This document shows positions 26,445-34,477 of a stretch of DNA of 64,000 bases, in pieces. Under the pieces are notes generated by a model. The model saw nothing but the letters and a program-made list of their open reading frames with translations, was not told the DNA's origin and searched no databases. Each line of letters opens with the position of its first letter. Within the stretch, counting starts at the first letter, position 1. A program made the translations under genes and the position numbers. The stretch is from a virus. The DNA lies in the IMG/VR virus record IMGVR_UViG_3300009130_001466, positions 48,802 through 112,801 of that record; one strand, 5' to 3'.

Positions 26445-27480
26445 CTTCAATACCAATCCCCAGGACTCTAGCTTTCCAGGCAGCCATGCCTTCTAAGCGC
26501 TCTGCCTCTTTCTTAATAACTTGCTTCTGCATATCTGCTATACGCACCATATTTTTTCTTTCCTCTTCTTCTTGAAATAATTGCACAATAGCCAAGAAGG
26601 ACGCCGTATCCTTCTGCTTGCTGGCTAGTCTAGCTCCTCGGTCACCCTGAAGCTTTTTTGTGAGATTCTCAATTCGCGTTTCGCACTGATGGTACTCAGA
26701 GCTTTTAGCCTTTATAATCTCGGCTAGACGAACAGTCATTTCATCTTGGTCGTCTGCGCTTTCAAACATATCGTTTAGTTTCTGCAGGTGCCCAGTAATC
26801 AATTCAAGATTAATAATCTCTTTGGCGACGTTCATGTATAGATTAAGTTCATCTGCCGTAAGATCTGGTTTGTCCCAAGTTAACCTAATAAATTCTTGCT
26901 CAAACAACTCCTTGTCTCTTGGGCTAGTATAGTTATTTACAATAGCTACGAATCGTGAATTGGACAAGTTGATTCTTAATTTGTCACAACAAGCGTGCTG
27001 GTTTCGCGACATCTTAGCTTCTTCTAGACCATATCCAGTTGAGTCGTTGATTTTTTTGATTATTCTAGAAATCGCCTGAGGAGCAATATAATTTCCAGCA
27101 GAATCCTGCCCTTTATCCTTTTCCTCTTCTTTATCTTGGTTGATTATCTCATTTACAGAGCGCCATTCTTTGGATAATCTGGTTATTTTAGTCTCAAATA
27201 TAATATCAGCTATTTCTGAAGTATTTAATTTGTCTTTTTTTAATTCTTCGATTTTTTCTAACTGCTCTTCAGAAAAAGATATTTCTTTTATCTTTTCGCG
27301 TTTTGTTGTTTTTGCCTTTAGACCATTTTTGGCTAAAAATTTACTAACACTACGTCCTTCTTTTGATCTCCCATCAAGCTCGTCATCATTAAATACCTTT
27401 TTTGTAATGTTGATTATATTCGGATCGTCTTCGAACATATTTAGGATAAATTCTTTTTGATCGTCTGTTAATTGAATCAT
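26434..27480 (-). CDS. Putative terminase small subunit/DNA-binding protein
   Basis: 348 residues. Two N-terminal repeated helix-turn-helix-like segments with the shared core (E)GRSV and EWRSVNEII at about 40-48 and 105-115, and a long helical C-terminus. Position just before the nuclease and large terminase suggests the small subunit that recognises phage DNA, but no signature is certain. It starts four bases inside the upstream gene. Confidence 0.45.
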   Translation of the reverse strand: MIQLTDDQKEFILNMFEDDPNIINITKKVFNDDELDGRSKEGRSVSKFLAKNGLKAKTTKREKIKEISFSEEQLEKIEELKKDKLNTSEIADIIFETKITRLSKEWRSVNEIINQDKEEEKDKGQDSAGNYIAPQAISRIIKKINDSTGYGLEEAKMSRNQHACCDKLRINLSNSRFVAIVNNYTSPRDKELFEQEFIRLTWDKPDLTADELNLYMNVAKEIINLELITGHLQKLNDMFESADDQDEMTVRLAEIIKAKSSEYHQCETRIENLTKKLQGDRGARLASKQKDTASFLAIVQLFQEEEERKNMVRIADMQKQVIKKEAERLEGMAAWKARVLGIGIEDVL

Positions 27481-28148
27481 ATAATATCCTTATTTTTAAT
27501 AATTTTCTTAGCTTTGTCTTGAAAAATTTTTTTCAAATTTTTGATTTGCTTATATCCCGCCGACCTCTTTTTTTCTGTTGTTTTGAAGCCTAAAAATTTT
27601 GCGACATCTTCTTCAGATTTGTTTTGAATAAAGAGCATCTTAAAAGCTGTAAACTGCCTTGGCGTAAGCTCTTCCTCGATTTCACTCGAAAGCTTGCGCG
27701 TCGCTAACTCTAGATCAAGAAATTCATCTTTTCTTTCATAAACCTCGTGAGTGTGATGCTCTATTGTAACGGCGAGCTTAATATCATAAGCAGCTTTTTT
27801 CTTTCGCTCCCAGTCTTTATATTCTGTGCAATGGTTATCCTGCATTCCGCTTTTTGTTTTACTGCAGCCATCTCCTCCAAGATTATACTTGCACCTCAAA
27901 CATGGTCTGGCATAATTGCCGTAATGATTTCGGAGCAAGTTTTTAAATTGATTCGATACAACTCTACTTAACCAAGGTTCGATTGGTTTCGATTGATTCC
28001 ATAAATGCCACTTTTTATGTATATGACACATAATAGTTTGCTTGATGTCGTCGTAATCAATATAAGCTAAGGCATCTAAATCCCATTTTGATCTCTTACG
28101 TTCTAAGGCTGTTTCTATTTCCTTGAGCTTGTCTTCGAAACTGTACAT
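27477..28148 (-). CDS. Sigma-70-like RNA polymerase factor with cysteine insert
   Basis: 223 residues. About 30-75 fit sigma region 2 (DYDDIKQTIMCHIHKKWHLW, then EPWLSRVVSNQFKNLLRN, the -10 binding helix). About 160-205 fit region 4 (LTPRQFTAFKMLFIQ-KSEEDVAKFLGF). Between them a cluster C83, C86, C95, C107 may bind zinc. It probably directs host polymerase to phage promoters, like T4 gp55. The class II AGTGTAAT promoters that lack a clear -35 are its natural candidates. Its stop is separated from the next gene by a four-base overlap. Confidence 0.65.
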   Translation of the reverse strand: MYSFEDKLKEIETALERKRSKWDLDALAYIDYDDIKQTIMCHIHKKWHLWNQSKPIEPWLSRVVSNQFKNLLRNHYGNYARPCLRCKYNLGGDGCSKTKSGMQDNHCTEYKDWERKKKAAYDIKLAVTIEHHTHEVYERKDEFLDLELATRKLSSEIEEELTPRQFTAFKMLFIQNKSEEDVAKFLGFKTTEKKRSAGYKQIKNLKKIFQDKAKKIIKNKDII

Positions 28149-28462
28149 TATAAATCATTAATGTCTCTAACTATTCTCCTCTTTCTGCTTAAGGGGCGTT
28201 TGCCAGCAAGAGAACCCATTGTTTGTTGCGCGTCTGCGCCAAAAGTATCGATTTCGTATTCAAGCTTTGTGATACGAGGTACAGATTCTGCATCTGTCTC
28301 ATCTTCACTTAGAGCTTCAATTTTTTTCACTTTTCTGTTGATTGGTAAATCTTCGTTTGCATAAGATGAGCCAAACGGACTTCCACAATCAGAACAAAAC
28401 TTGGGCGGGCTGAATTTATATTCAACCTTCTTACCGCAATCTGTACAAAACTTAATAGCCAT
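28148..28462 (-). CDS. Zinc-ribbon protein
   Basis: 104 residues. N-terminal zinc ribbon with two CxxC knuckles (FCTDCGKK and KFCSDCGS, about residues 6-26) and a charged tail. It may bind nucleic acid or protein. It sits directly upstream of the sigma-like gene with overlapping stop and start, so a transcription-related role is possible. Confidence 0.6.
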   Translation of the reverse strand: MAIKFCTDCGKKVEYKFSPPKFCSDCGSPFGSSYANEDLPINRKVKKIEALSEDETDAESVPRITKLEYEIDTFGADAQQTMGSLAGKRPLSRKRRIVRDINDL

Positions 28463-28481
28463 AAATTATTATAAATTTATT

Positions 28482-29174
28482 TTAATTATTCTCAAGTTTA
28501 GATACGATAAATTTTACAATTTTACTTCTCTTTATGTCTTCTGTGGTGAATTGTTTGCATATGACTCCATTTTCCACAGAGTCTTCGTTGTCAAACGTTT
28601 TGAAAATTTCAGTAAAGCCACTATTATTAATATCGCTTTGCATAATGTCTCCGCATATAATTATTTTTGAATCCTCTCCTATTCTTGTTAAAACAGTCAC
28701 TAATTCACCATAAGAGAAGTTTTGAGCCTCATCAATTATTACAATTGTATCGTCCCAGTTCGCGCCCCTTACATAATTAACAGGTATGCAATCAAACATA
28801 TTTTTTTCTCTTAAAATTTTAATGTCAGAAGTATCAAGCATTTCATCGAGCTTATCATAAAATGGACCCGCAAAAACTGCAAACTTTTCTTCTAAAGACC
28901 CTGGCAGCGCACCCATGCTTCTCTGCGCGCTCTCAGCTATGCTTCTGATATATAGAATACCTTTTTCAAGGTTAGAGTCCATCATGACCTGTAAAGCCGA
29001 ATATACAGCCATATAGGTCTTTGCGGTGCCAGCGGGACCAGATAAAAACAATAATTTTGAATCTGGGTCAAGTGCTGTTTTTAGAAAATCAATTTGATTT
29101 TCAGTAAATTTAAATTTACGCTCTTTGAATCTTAGTTTATGATTCAATTGTTTGAATTCAAGCTTGTTAGACAT
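28482..29174 (-). CDS. phoH: PhoH-like ATPase
   Basis: 230 residues. Walker A GPAGTAKT (46-53), YIRS sensor-like stretch, GSLEEKF, Walker B IVIIDEAQNF, and ICGDIMQSD, all hallmarks of PhoH-family P-loop NTPases. Very common in marine and other large phages; the biochemical role is uncertain (RNA-related ATPase). A class II motif lies nine bases upstream. Confidence 0.85.
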   Translation of the reverse strand: MSNKLEFKQLNHKLRFKERKFKFTENQIDFLKTALDPDSKLLFLSGPAGTAKTYMAVYSALQVMMDSNLEKGILYIRSIAESAQRSMGALPGSLEEKFAVFAGPFYDKLDEMLDTSDIKILREKNMFDCIPVNYVRGANWDDTIVIIDEAQNFSYGELVTVLTRIGEDSKIIICGDIMQSDINNSGFTEIFKTFDNEDSVENGVICKQFTTEDIKRSKIVKFIVSKLENN

Positions 29175-29183
29175 TCAAAACTT

Positions 29184-29191
29184 ATTACACT
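29184..29191 (-). promoter_or_regulatory. Class II promoter motif for phoH
   Basis: AGTGTAAT on the minus strand, nine bases before the ATG at 29174. Confidence 0.45.
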
Positions 29192-30073
29192 TTAAGATAT
29201 CTTTTTTACCGCCCAAGCGTGAATTCTTGGTCTTAAAGATTGGAATGCATTGTAAAAAAATAAAGAATCTGGCAAAGCTAAAGCGCTTGCATCTTTGTTC
29301 CAAACAAATCCTGTTGATGTATTATAGTGTAAATCTGGGTATTGATATTCTCCTATACCATTTATTATATTTTTTAAATTTTCTATACTTGGATCCTCTA
29401 TTCTATTATATAGCAAGCTGTTTCTAGAACCAGGCACAGAAGATATATCATACTGTGAGGCTTTAAAACTGATCAACTGATCGCTCTGTCCTTTATTTAA
29501 AACCTTATAGTTAAGACCCCAATAGGAGCAAAAATAATCTTCTTTATGTGGATATGCGAAGGTGGTAGAAGTTCCTGTTGTTCCTACTATATTAAAATTT
29601 CCTTGACTTTCAGTTATTTCTCTCTCCTCTAACTCTTGACCCTGGTAACTTGAAAAAAATTTATTATCACCTAGGGTGGAGCCGCCATAATCAGGGTGCG
29701 TCATTTTATTGTAGGCATAGGTACTAGTATTGTTTAAAAACGCATATCTAGATTGAGTACCAATAAAGCCGCTATTATTTGTAGATAATGGCAAAGAGTT
29801 TTGATCTTGCTCTTTAATTAATCCTAAATAAGTAAAAGTATCATTTGTTGTCCCGCCAGCGTCAATCGTGGTTGAGGTTGGAGTACCTTTATTTTCGTTT
29901 CCTACTCCTGTTTGCACAAAACTAACAAACATACCTATTTTTATTTCTTCCCAATCGCTACCAAATGTAAATGGGACTTGGTAAGCATAATTCGGTTCAA
30001 TAAGTAAGCTTTTGTCCGTGCCTCCCTGAAAAGCACTATCTATTGTTTTTTCGTATATAAATCCACCAGCCAT
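29192..30073 (-). CDS. Uncharacterised virion-type protein
   Basis: 293 residues, rich in Gly, Ser, Thr, Tyr and Asn, few charged runs, ending PRIHAWAVKKIS. Composition fits a beta-rich structural protein. It has its own class II motif and is followed closely by phoH. Confidence 0.5.
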   Translation of the reverse strand: MAGGFIYEKTIDSAFQGGTDKSLLIEPNYAYQVPFTFGSDWEEIKIGMFVSFVQTGVGNENKGTPTSTTIDAGGTTNDTFTYLGLIKEQDQNSLPLSTNNSGFIGTQSRYAFLNNTSTYAYNKMTHPDYGGSTLGDNKFFSSYQGQELEEREITESQGNFNIVGTTGTSTTFAYPHKEDYFCSYWGLNYKVLNKGQSDQLISFKASQYDISSVPGSRNSLLYNRIEDPSIENLKNIINGIGEYQYPDLHYNTSTGFVWNKDASALALPDSLFFYNAFQSLRPRIHAWAVKKIS

Positions 30074-30080
30074 AATACTT

Positions 30081-30088
30081 ATTACACT
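30081..30088 (-). promoter_or_regulatory. Class II promoter motif
   Basis: AGTGTAAT on the minus strand, seven bases before the ATG at 30073. Confidence 0.5.
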
Positions 30089-30090
30089 TT

Positions 30091-31401
30091 TTAAAATTGA
30101 TTTAAATCTTGATTTGTTTCTCCAGTGCTTATATTTTCGAAATCGACTTCGTTTTCGTAATAAATATCAATAAAACTTAATAATTCTTCATCTGTTTGTC
30201 CAGTATTTTCGTTTTCAAAATCAGTTTGACTTTCATAGTATGTGTCAATATGGGCTTTTATGTTTGCAGCATATGTACCTAGAATCTTAAGCTCAAAATC
30301 TTCTCCAGTTTTTGGTTCTCTTGTTACTATTTCACGTAGCCATAAATTGAAATTAGTTTGACCTGCTTCTCTATCTTCAAAGTCAACTTGGTTTGCATAA
30401 AAAGTGCCATTTAATCTAAATAAAGCAGTATTAAGATTTTCTTCTAATTGGGATAAATGTTCTGCACAAGTATTGAATTCCGATGGGGTTGGTAGAGAGC
30501 CAGTTACTTTTTTAATTGTTGAATAGGCGCTGTACTCATTAGATAGTTGAACAACTTCTCCAGCTCTAGAATCTAATGTTTGATTTGTTAGTGCACTTTT
30601 TTCAAATTGAAAAGAATTTAATGCACAAGTACCCATCGAAAAATCTAAGTCATCTAAAGTTATGCCGCTAGATTTTATATCCTTTATTATTGATTGTATT
30701 TCAGAAATTCTATTGATGCTTGATTCGTTTTCTTTTGGAGAAAAGATTATATCTATTTTTTTATTAAATTTATCTTCCTCAATTAACCCTGTGACATCTT
30801 CTACTTCTTGCTCCAGCATTTCTATATTAGCATTTATTTTATGAACTACTGGAGAAAATATATTGACATTTGAATAATTTATGCTGCCAATATTGTTTGT
30901 GGGTTTTACATCAAATGAAGCTTCATAATTTAAAGATTTTATAGCAGAATTTTTACCATCTAGATTAAGAGAAAAAATAGAAGGGGTCATATCTAACGCC
31001 TCGAAATCAGCAGAGGCTGTTAAAAGTTTTAAATTGGTAGTGGGTTTCATGTCTCCAAAAATTTGAAGTGTCACGTTTATTTCCCCAAAACCATTTGAAT
31101 CTAAATTCAAACCATAACTAGAAATAGCCGCATTAGTGAAATCTATTGCATTATTTTTGTATACAAATTGCCCAGATAAGTTAGTCGCCCCAGTTAATGA
31201 TTGCAGATAGTCCTTGCCATTATAAGGTTTAGAAAAACTACAAGTCGTTGTCGGCGGCTTATAAATTTTTCTGTTTATTCCTTTGTTTGCGAGTAGCTTT
31301 GTAGCCCCTTCCTGATTGGTCGATTGGAAAGATATGTTACTTATTCCAGTTAGTAATACATCTTGCAGTATTACATAGCTCTCTTCTGATCCATTAAACA
31401 T
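30091..31401 (-). CDS. Tube-like structural protein, paralogue of the next gene, with C-terminal repeats
   Basis: 436 residues. The first about 280 residues align by eye with the gene at 31394-32182: MFxGSE start, (A/L)TG(I/V)-(D/N)ISF, LQ-(F/L)TG-T(D/N)LSGQFVY, ISSY, IFGD-KPTTN, EDVTGLI. The C-terminal about 140 residues carry four DFE(N/D)-x-x-x-G(Q/E)TN units spaced about 25-40 residues apart (QVDFEDREAGQTN and three like it), a short repeat absent from the paralogue. Virion role inferred; it overlaps the paralogue by eight bases. Confidence 0.55.
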   Translation of the reverse strand: MFNGSEESYVILQDVLLTGISNISFQSTNQEGATKLLANKGINRKIYKPPTTTCSFSKPYNGKDYLQSLTGATNLSGQFVYKNNAIDFTNAAISSYGLNLDSNGFGEINVTLQIFGDMKPTTNLKLLTASADFEALDMTPSIFSLNLDGKNSAIKSLNYEASFDVKPTNNIGSINYSNVNIFSPVVHKINANIEMLEQEVEDVTGLIEEDKFNKKIDIIFSPKENESSINRISEIQSIIKDIKSSGITLDDLDFSMGTCALNSFQFEKSALTNQTLDSRAGEVVQLSNEYSAYSTIKKVTGSLPTPSEFNTCAEHLSQLEENLNTALFRLNGTFYANQVDFEDREAGQTNFNLWLREIVTREPKTGEDFELKILGTYAANIKAHIDTYYESQTDFENENTGQTDEELLSFIDIYYENEVDFENISTGETNQDLNQF

Positions 31402-32182
31402 TTAATTGCAATCCCTGATATTGTATTGAAAACTGAACCAAATCTCCAGCCGCAACACTAACTTCTTGGGAACTTATGCTTGCGTTTGGAATATTATAAG
31501 TATTTAAAACAGAGTTCCCTGTATCTCGTATATCAAATGTTATATTTCTGTTAAATGTTTCTGATTGAATTAACCCCGTAACATCTTCAAATTCTTGTTC
31601 GTCCATTAACATTTTGGCGGATGTGCTATATTTTATTGGAGATAATATTTTGGCGCTGGAAGATTTTATAGAATCTATTTCGTATGTAGGCTTTACATCA
31701 AAATTTACACTATATGAAAAATCTGTTAAAATTGAATTGCGCCCTTCAACATCCACTGAAACCGAATCTGGACCCAACTCCTCGAAAGAATAATCGCTCT
31801 GCGTGGCTGCAATATTTGTTGTTGGTTTAAAATCTCCAAATATTTTCATATCTATTGATATTTTCGGAGAACTGTTGGTATCTACAGATACGGAATATGA
31901 AGAAATAGTCGCCTCATTAAATTCTACGGCATTTGCGCCATATACAAATTGGCCAGAAAGATCGGTCATTCCTGTAAATTCTTGCAGTCTATCTCTTCCC
32001 AAATAAGGTTTTGAAATTTTGCATTGTATTGTGTGCCCTTTATTGATCTTTCTGGTTATTCCTCTTTCAGCAAGTAACACAACCGCATCTTCTTCAACAT
32101 TAGAAGTGAATGATATATCTGTGACACCAGTGATGGCATAACCTTGCATAATTACCTTTGTATCTTCCGAACCTACAAACAT
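31394..32182 (-). CDS. Tube-like structural protein
   Basis: 262 residues from the ATG at 32182, chosen because a class II motif lies seven bases upstream and because MFVGSED matches MFNGSEE of its paralogue; longer starts are rejected. Beta-rich, with LSGQFVYGANAVEF, IFGDFKPTTN and FEDVTGLIQSETFN blocks. Probably a tail tube/initiator or decoration protein. Confidence 0.55.
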   Translation of the reverse strand: MFVGSEDTKVIMQGYAITGVTDISFTSNVEEDAVVLLAERGITRKINKGHTIQCKISKPYLGRDRLQEFTGMTDLSGQFVYGANAVEFNEATISSYSVSVDTNSSPKISIDMKIFGDFKPTTNIAATQSDYSFEELGPDSVSVDVEGRNSILTDFSYSVNFDVKPTYEIDSIKSSSAKILSPIKYSTSAKMLMDEQEFEDVTGLIQSETFNRNITFDIRDTGNSVLNTYNIPNASISSQEVSVAAGDLVQFSIQYQGLQLNV

Positions 32183-32189
32183 AAATTCA

Positions 32190-32197
32190 TTTACACT
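32190..32197 (-). promoter_or_regulatory. Class II promoter motif
   Basis: AGTGTAAA on the minus strand, seven bases before the ATG at 32182. Confidence 0.5.
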
Positions 32198-32237
32198 TTT
32201 TCTTTTTAAAATTTTTTTTCTTTTTTCTTTGTTTTTA

Positions 32238-32245
32238 AGTGTAAC
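32238..32245 (+). promoter_or_regulatory. Class II-like motif, divergent, for a short transcript
   Basis: AGTGTAAC on the plus strand, about 40 bases from the oppositely oriented motif at 32190-32197. No ATG follows at the usual distance. Confidence 0.35.
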
Positions 32246-32251
32246 ACTACT

Positions 32252-32347
32252 CGCCCCCATCTGCTTAATCGCGTGGTGTGTTTTTGCTATCGGTCGTAAC
32301 AAATTTAAGCCCCATTTTCTTGGTTCTCAAGATTATGGGGCTTTTTA
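32252..32347 (+). ncRNA. Candidate small RNA ending in an intrinsic terminator
   Basis: Between a class II-like motif (32238) and a hairpin AAGCCCCAT/ATGGGGCTT (about 32307-32342, followed by T5) are about 95 bases with no usable ORF. A short transcript is inferred from promoter and terminator only. Confidence 0.3.
32307..32347 (+). terminator. Intrinsic terminator
   Basis: AAGCCCCAT stem, long loop, ATGGGGCTT, then TTTTT. The next class II motif starts just after it. Confidence 0.7.
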
Positions 32348-32348
32348 T

Positions 32349-32356
32349 GTGTAAAA
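32349..32356 (+). promoter_or_regulatory. Class II-like promoter motif
   Basis: GTGTAAAA, ten bases before the ATG at 32367. Confidence 0.35.
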
Positions 32357-32366
32357 GAATTAGTAC

Positions 32367-32729
32367 ATGAGCATAGAAAATATCCATCTTTTAGAAAAAG
32401 AAATACACCAAACATTTAATTGGGATAACGACACCATTAACTCCCTAACAAGTCGGATAGGCTCTCTTTTAGTTTTCTATCCAATCAGCGAATCTCAAAA
32501 CCTCCATATGTTTACGCATCTTTTACAAGAGTTAAACAGAAAATTAGACAAATTTGGATTTAGTGAAAATATTTCTAGGCCTGTAGATGCTGGGTTCAGA
32601 CCCTTGAATATCGAAGATTTTTTTGGTAATTCGCCTACTCCAGGTGCTAACGATTACCTAAAGCTAGAAGATAGTTCGTATCTATTCCAAGAAAATGCAT
32701 TCAAATTGATCCTAGAGCAGGATATTTAG
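32367..32729 (+). CDS. Uncharacterised 120-residue protein
   Basis: 120 residues, acidic, no transmembrane segment, with NIEDFFGNSPTPGANDYL in its second half. No family recognised. First gene after the strand switch that leads into the tRNA cluster; a class II-like element upstream suggests late expression and perhaps a virion role. Confidence 0.5.
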   Translation: MSIENIHLLEKEIHQTFNWDNDTINSLTSRIGSLLVFYPISESQNLHMFTHLLQELNRKLDKFGFSENISRPVDAGFRPLNIEDFFGNSPTPGANDYLKLEDSSYLFQENAFKLILEQDI

Positions 32730-32735
32730 TGTAAT
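32728..32735 (+). promoter_or_regulatory. Class II promoter motif overlapping the preceding stop
   Basis: AGTGTAAT beginning at the end of the 32367-32729 gene, 11 bases before the ATG at 32747. Confidence 0.4.
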
Positions 32736-32746
32736 ATAACACGCAG

Positions 32747-32812
32747 ATGCTTATAAAGACAACAGAAACGAATAATAGACCACAATCAAGTATTGGGGCT
32801 TTCGTTGTGTAG
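32747..32812 (+). CDS. Possible 21-residue peptide
   Basis: ATG to TAG of 22 codons (MLIKTTETN, ending GAFVV), between a class II motif and a terminator. Could equally be a non-coding transcript. Confidence 0.25.
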   Translation: MLIKTTETNNRPQSSIGAFVV

Positions 32813-32840
32813 TTTTTTATAACTCTCCGAATCAACGTAG

Positions 32841-32871
32841 CCCCGACTTGTAAAAAAGTTGGGGTTTTTTG
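32841..32871 (+). terminator. Intrinsic terminator before the tRNA array
   Basis: CCCCGACTT/AAGTTGGGG hairpin followed by T6 and more T-rich sequence. Confidence 0.8.
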
Positions 32872-32880
32872 TTTTTAGGG

Positions 32881-32908
32881 TTGACATTTTATTTTTTATG
32901 TACATAGT
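32881..32908 (+). promoter_or_regulatory. Class I promoter for the tRNA array
   Basis: TTGACA, 16 bases, CATAGT, followed by an AT-rich leader to the first tRNA at 32951. Same spacing as the cassette-gene promoters. Confidence 0.55.
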
Positions 32909-32950
32909 GTTTGTTATTGATCTTTGATAGTTTATTTTTTGAAATTTTTA

Positions 32951-33022
32951 TGTAGGGAGGTTAGGTAGCCAACGGAGTCTCATAAGCTTCGTGAGCAGGT
33001 TCAATTCCTGCCCCTGCAACCA
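32951..33022 (+). tRNA. tRNA with CAT anticodon (Met or lysidine-Ile)
   Basis: Acceptor TGTAGGG/CCCTGCA, anticodon loop CTCATAA, T arm GCAGG-TTCAATT-CCTGC, encoded CCA end. Short D arm (72 bases). It lacks the GGG/CCC anticodon stem of initiators. Confidence 0.85.
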
Positions 33023-33027
33023 TTTAA

Positions 33028-33102
33028 GCCCCTATCGTCTAGCCAGGTCTAGGACACTTGGTTTTCATCCAAGCGACTGCGGTTCGAATCCGCATAGGGG
33101 TA
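33028..33102 (+). tRNA. tRNA-Glu (TTC)
   Basis: Acceptor GCCCCTA/TAGGGGT, anticodon stem CTTGG/CCAAG with loop TTTTCAT, T arm TGCGG-TTCGAAT-CCGCA. CCA not encoded. Confidence 0.9.
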
Positions 33103-33106
33103 CTTA

Positions 33107-33182
33107 GGTCGCATAGTTTTAATTGGCAAAACAGCTGATTTGTAATCAGCCTTTCTCGGTTCAAATCCGAGTGTGACCTCCA
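33107..33182 (+). tRNA. tRNA-Thr (TGT)
   Basis: Acceptor GGTCGCA/TGTGACC, anticodon stem GCTGA/TCAGC with loop TTTGTAA, T arm CTCGG/CCGAG, CCA encoded. Confidence 0.9.
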
Positions 33183-33189
33183 TTTTTAT

Positions 33190-33264
<75 letters not shown>

Positions 33265-33270
33265 TTTTAA

Positions 33271-33524
33271 CACACCCAGTGATCCTCTTCTTCATTGAAT
33301 GATCATAAAGGCTGGGTACATTTTACACAGGCGGTGTTGAAAGTAGAAACACTGCGTGGGCCAGCGTCCGAGGAAGGCGGAATATCGACTCGGTTAATTC
33401 TATGGCATTTTCGTGACCGTAACTGCAAAACGCGAAGCGCATAGAAGCATGGTGATCGATTGGTAATCGTAAGCCTAGTTCCACAAAGACCGTAATAGGA
33501 GTAACGACCTATCCTGTGTATTAA
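33271..33524 (+). ncRNA. Structured non-coding segment between tRNA-Asn and tRNA-Lys
   Basis: About 250 bases with no gene. Stems visible: CCCAGTGATC (33275-33284) with GATCA and CTGGG (33301-33305, 33312-33316); GTGTT/AACAC (33334-33352). Density of complementary blocks is like an RNA, not a spacer. It may be the 5' part of one large RNA that continues after the two intervening tRNAs. Confidence 0.45.
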
Positions 33525-33600
33525 GCACCTTTAGCTCAATCGGTAGAGCAGTTGACTTTTAATCAATTGGTTCTGGGTTCAAGTCCCAGAGGGTGTACCA
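33525..33600 (+). tRNA. tRNA-Lys (TTT)
   Basis: Acceptor GCACCTT/AGGGTGT, anticodon loop CTTTTAA, T arm CTGGG/CCCAG, CCA encoded. Confidence 0.92.
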
Positions 33601-33607
33601 ATTTTAT

Positions 33608-33684
33608 TGGTTCGTGGTGAAGTGGCCTAACACAACTGGTTTTGATCCAGTCATTCGCAGGTTCAAATCCTGCCGAACCTACCA
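33608..33684 (+). tRNA. tRNA-Gln (TTG)
   Basis: Acceptor GGTTCG/CGAACC with an unpaired first position as is usual for Gln, anticodon stem ACTGG/CCAGT with loop TTTTGAT, CCA encoded. Confidence 0.88.
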
Positions 33685-34272
33685 CCTTGACCCCTAATGC
33701 CTCTCATCTAAGTAGCCTTGATGATATGATGCACACTATAGGTAAAAAAAGCAGAGAACGTACCGCTCTGTCATAGGTCGTCAAATCGGTATCGTGAGGA
33801 GCAAACACGTTAACGTATCCAGCAGTGCAAGTGATGTAGGCTATTGCTCACTGCTGATCAATTTAATAGTTCTGATACTTTTCAAGAAGTATTGGGTAAT
33901 GATCCACCATTCCAAATAGGGGGAAACTAAAAAAGTAGTGTAGAACGTACTAGGATATGAGGCTTGTGGAATAGGCGTTGATTGAGCGGTATGCTGTTAG
34001 ATCGATCATTTGTCATACAAGGTAACTTCTCTACGTCATCTATTGGGTTAACTATTATCAAAGTAGACCTGCCATGCCTCTGAATGACGAAATTCGGACC
34101 TCAAGTGCCGTGAGAGTCGAAAGACTCCTATATCATTCAAGCATAATTTGGCGAAAAAGTATAAGAATCTGATCAAATCTTATATTGGTGTTTAGATTGA
34201 GTTTGTAATTTCTCTGCGACGGCGGGGGTTGATAATGAGGATAAGGACTGCGTAGCGGTCGACTCCCTCACA
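33685..34272 (+). ncRNA. Large structured RNA candidate in tRNA cluster (GOLLD/ROOL-like by context)
   Basis: Nearly 590 bases between tRNA-Gln and the next tRNA with no plausible ORF. Clear helices: CAGAG/CTCTG (33752-33770), CAGCAGTG/CACTGCTG (33820-33856), ATACTT/AAGTAT (33875-33892), GAGTC-GAAA-GACTC (34114-34127), TATAAGA/TCTTATA (34160-34184), GAGG/CCTC closing a GC-rich stem (34237-34269). GNRA-type and purine-rich loops are present. Phage GOLLD and ROOL RNAs are this size and lie beside tRNAs. Assignment to either is by context only; it could be a new class. Confidence 0.5.
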
Positions 34273-34278
34273 CTTTTA

Positions 34279-34355
34279 GGGCCTGTAGCTTAATTGGTGA
34301 AAGCAGCGAACTCATAATTCGTTGAGTCTCGGTTCAAGTCCGAGCGGGCCCACCA
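34279..34355 (+). tRNA. tRNA with CAT anticodon (second copy; resembles Ile2)
   Basis: Acceptor GGGCCTG/CGGGCCC, anticodon stem GCGAA/TTCGT with loop CTCATAA, T arm CTCGG/CCGAG, CCA encoded. Two CAT tRNAs in one array suggest one is elongator Met and the other the lysidine-modified Ile type. Confidence 0.88.
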
Positions 34356-34361
34356 TTTTAT

Positions 34362-34433
34362 GTCGCAGTGTTTAAGGTAAACAAGTGGTCTCCAAAACCG
34401 CCAAAGGGGATTCGATTTCTCCCTGCGGCGCCA
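34362..34433 (+). tRNA. tRNA-Trp (CCA)
   Basis: Acceptor GTCGCAG/CTGCGGC, anticodon stem GTGGT/ACCGC with loop CTCCAAA, T arm GGGGA/TCTCC, CCA encoded. Confidence 0.82.
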
Positions 34434-34441
34434 TTTTTAGC

Positions 34442-34469
34442 TTGACTTTTATTTTTGGGGCAATAGTAT
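34442..34469 (+). promoter_or_regulatory. Class I promoter
   Basis: TTGACT, 16 bases, TAGTAT, then eight bases to the ATG at 34478. Confidence 0.55.
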
Positions 34470-34477
34470 ACACACTC

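Noticed and set aside
34385-34477. Upstream extension of the tRNA-cluster nuclease
   Set aside because: It would translate through tRNA-Trp; the promoter geometry points to 34478.
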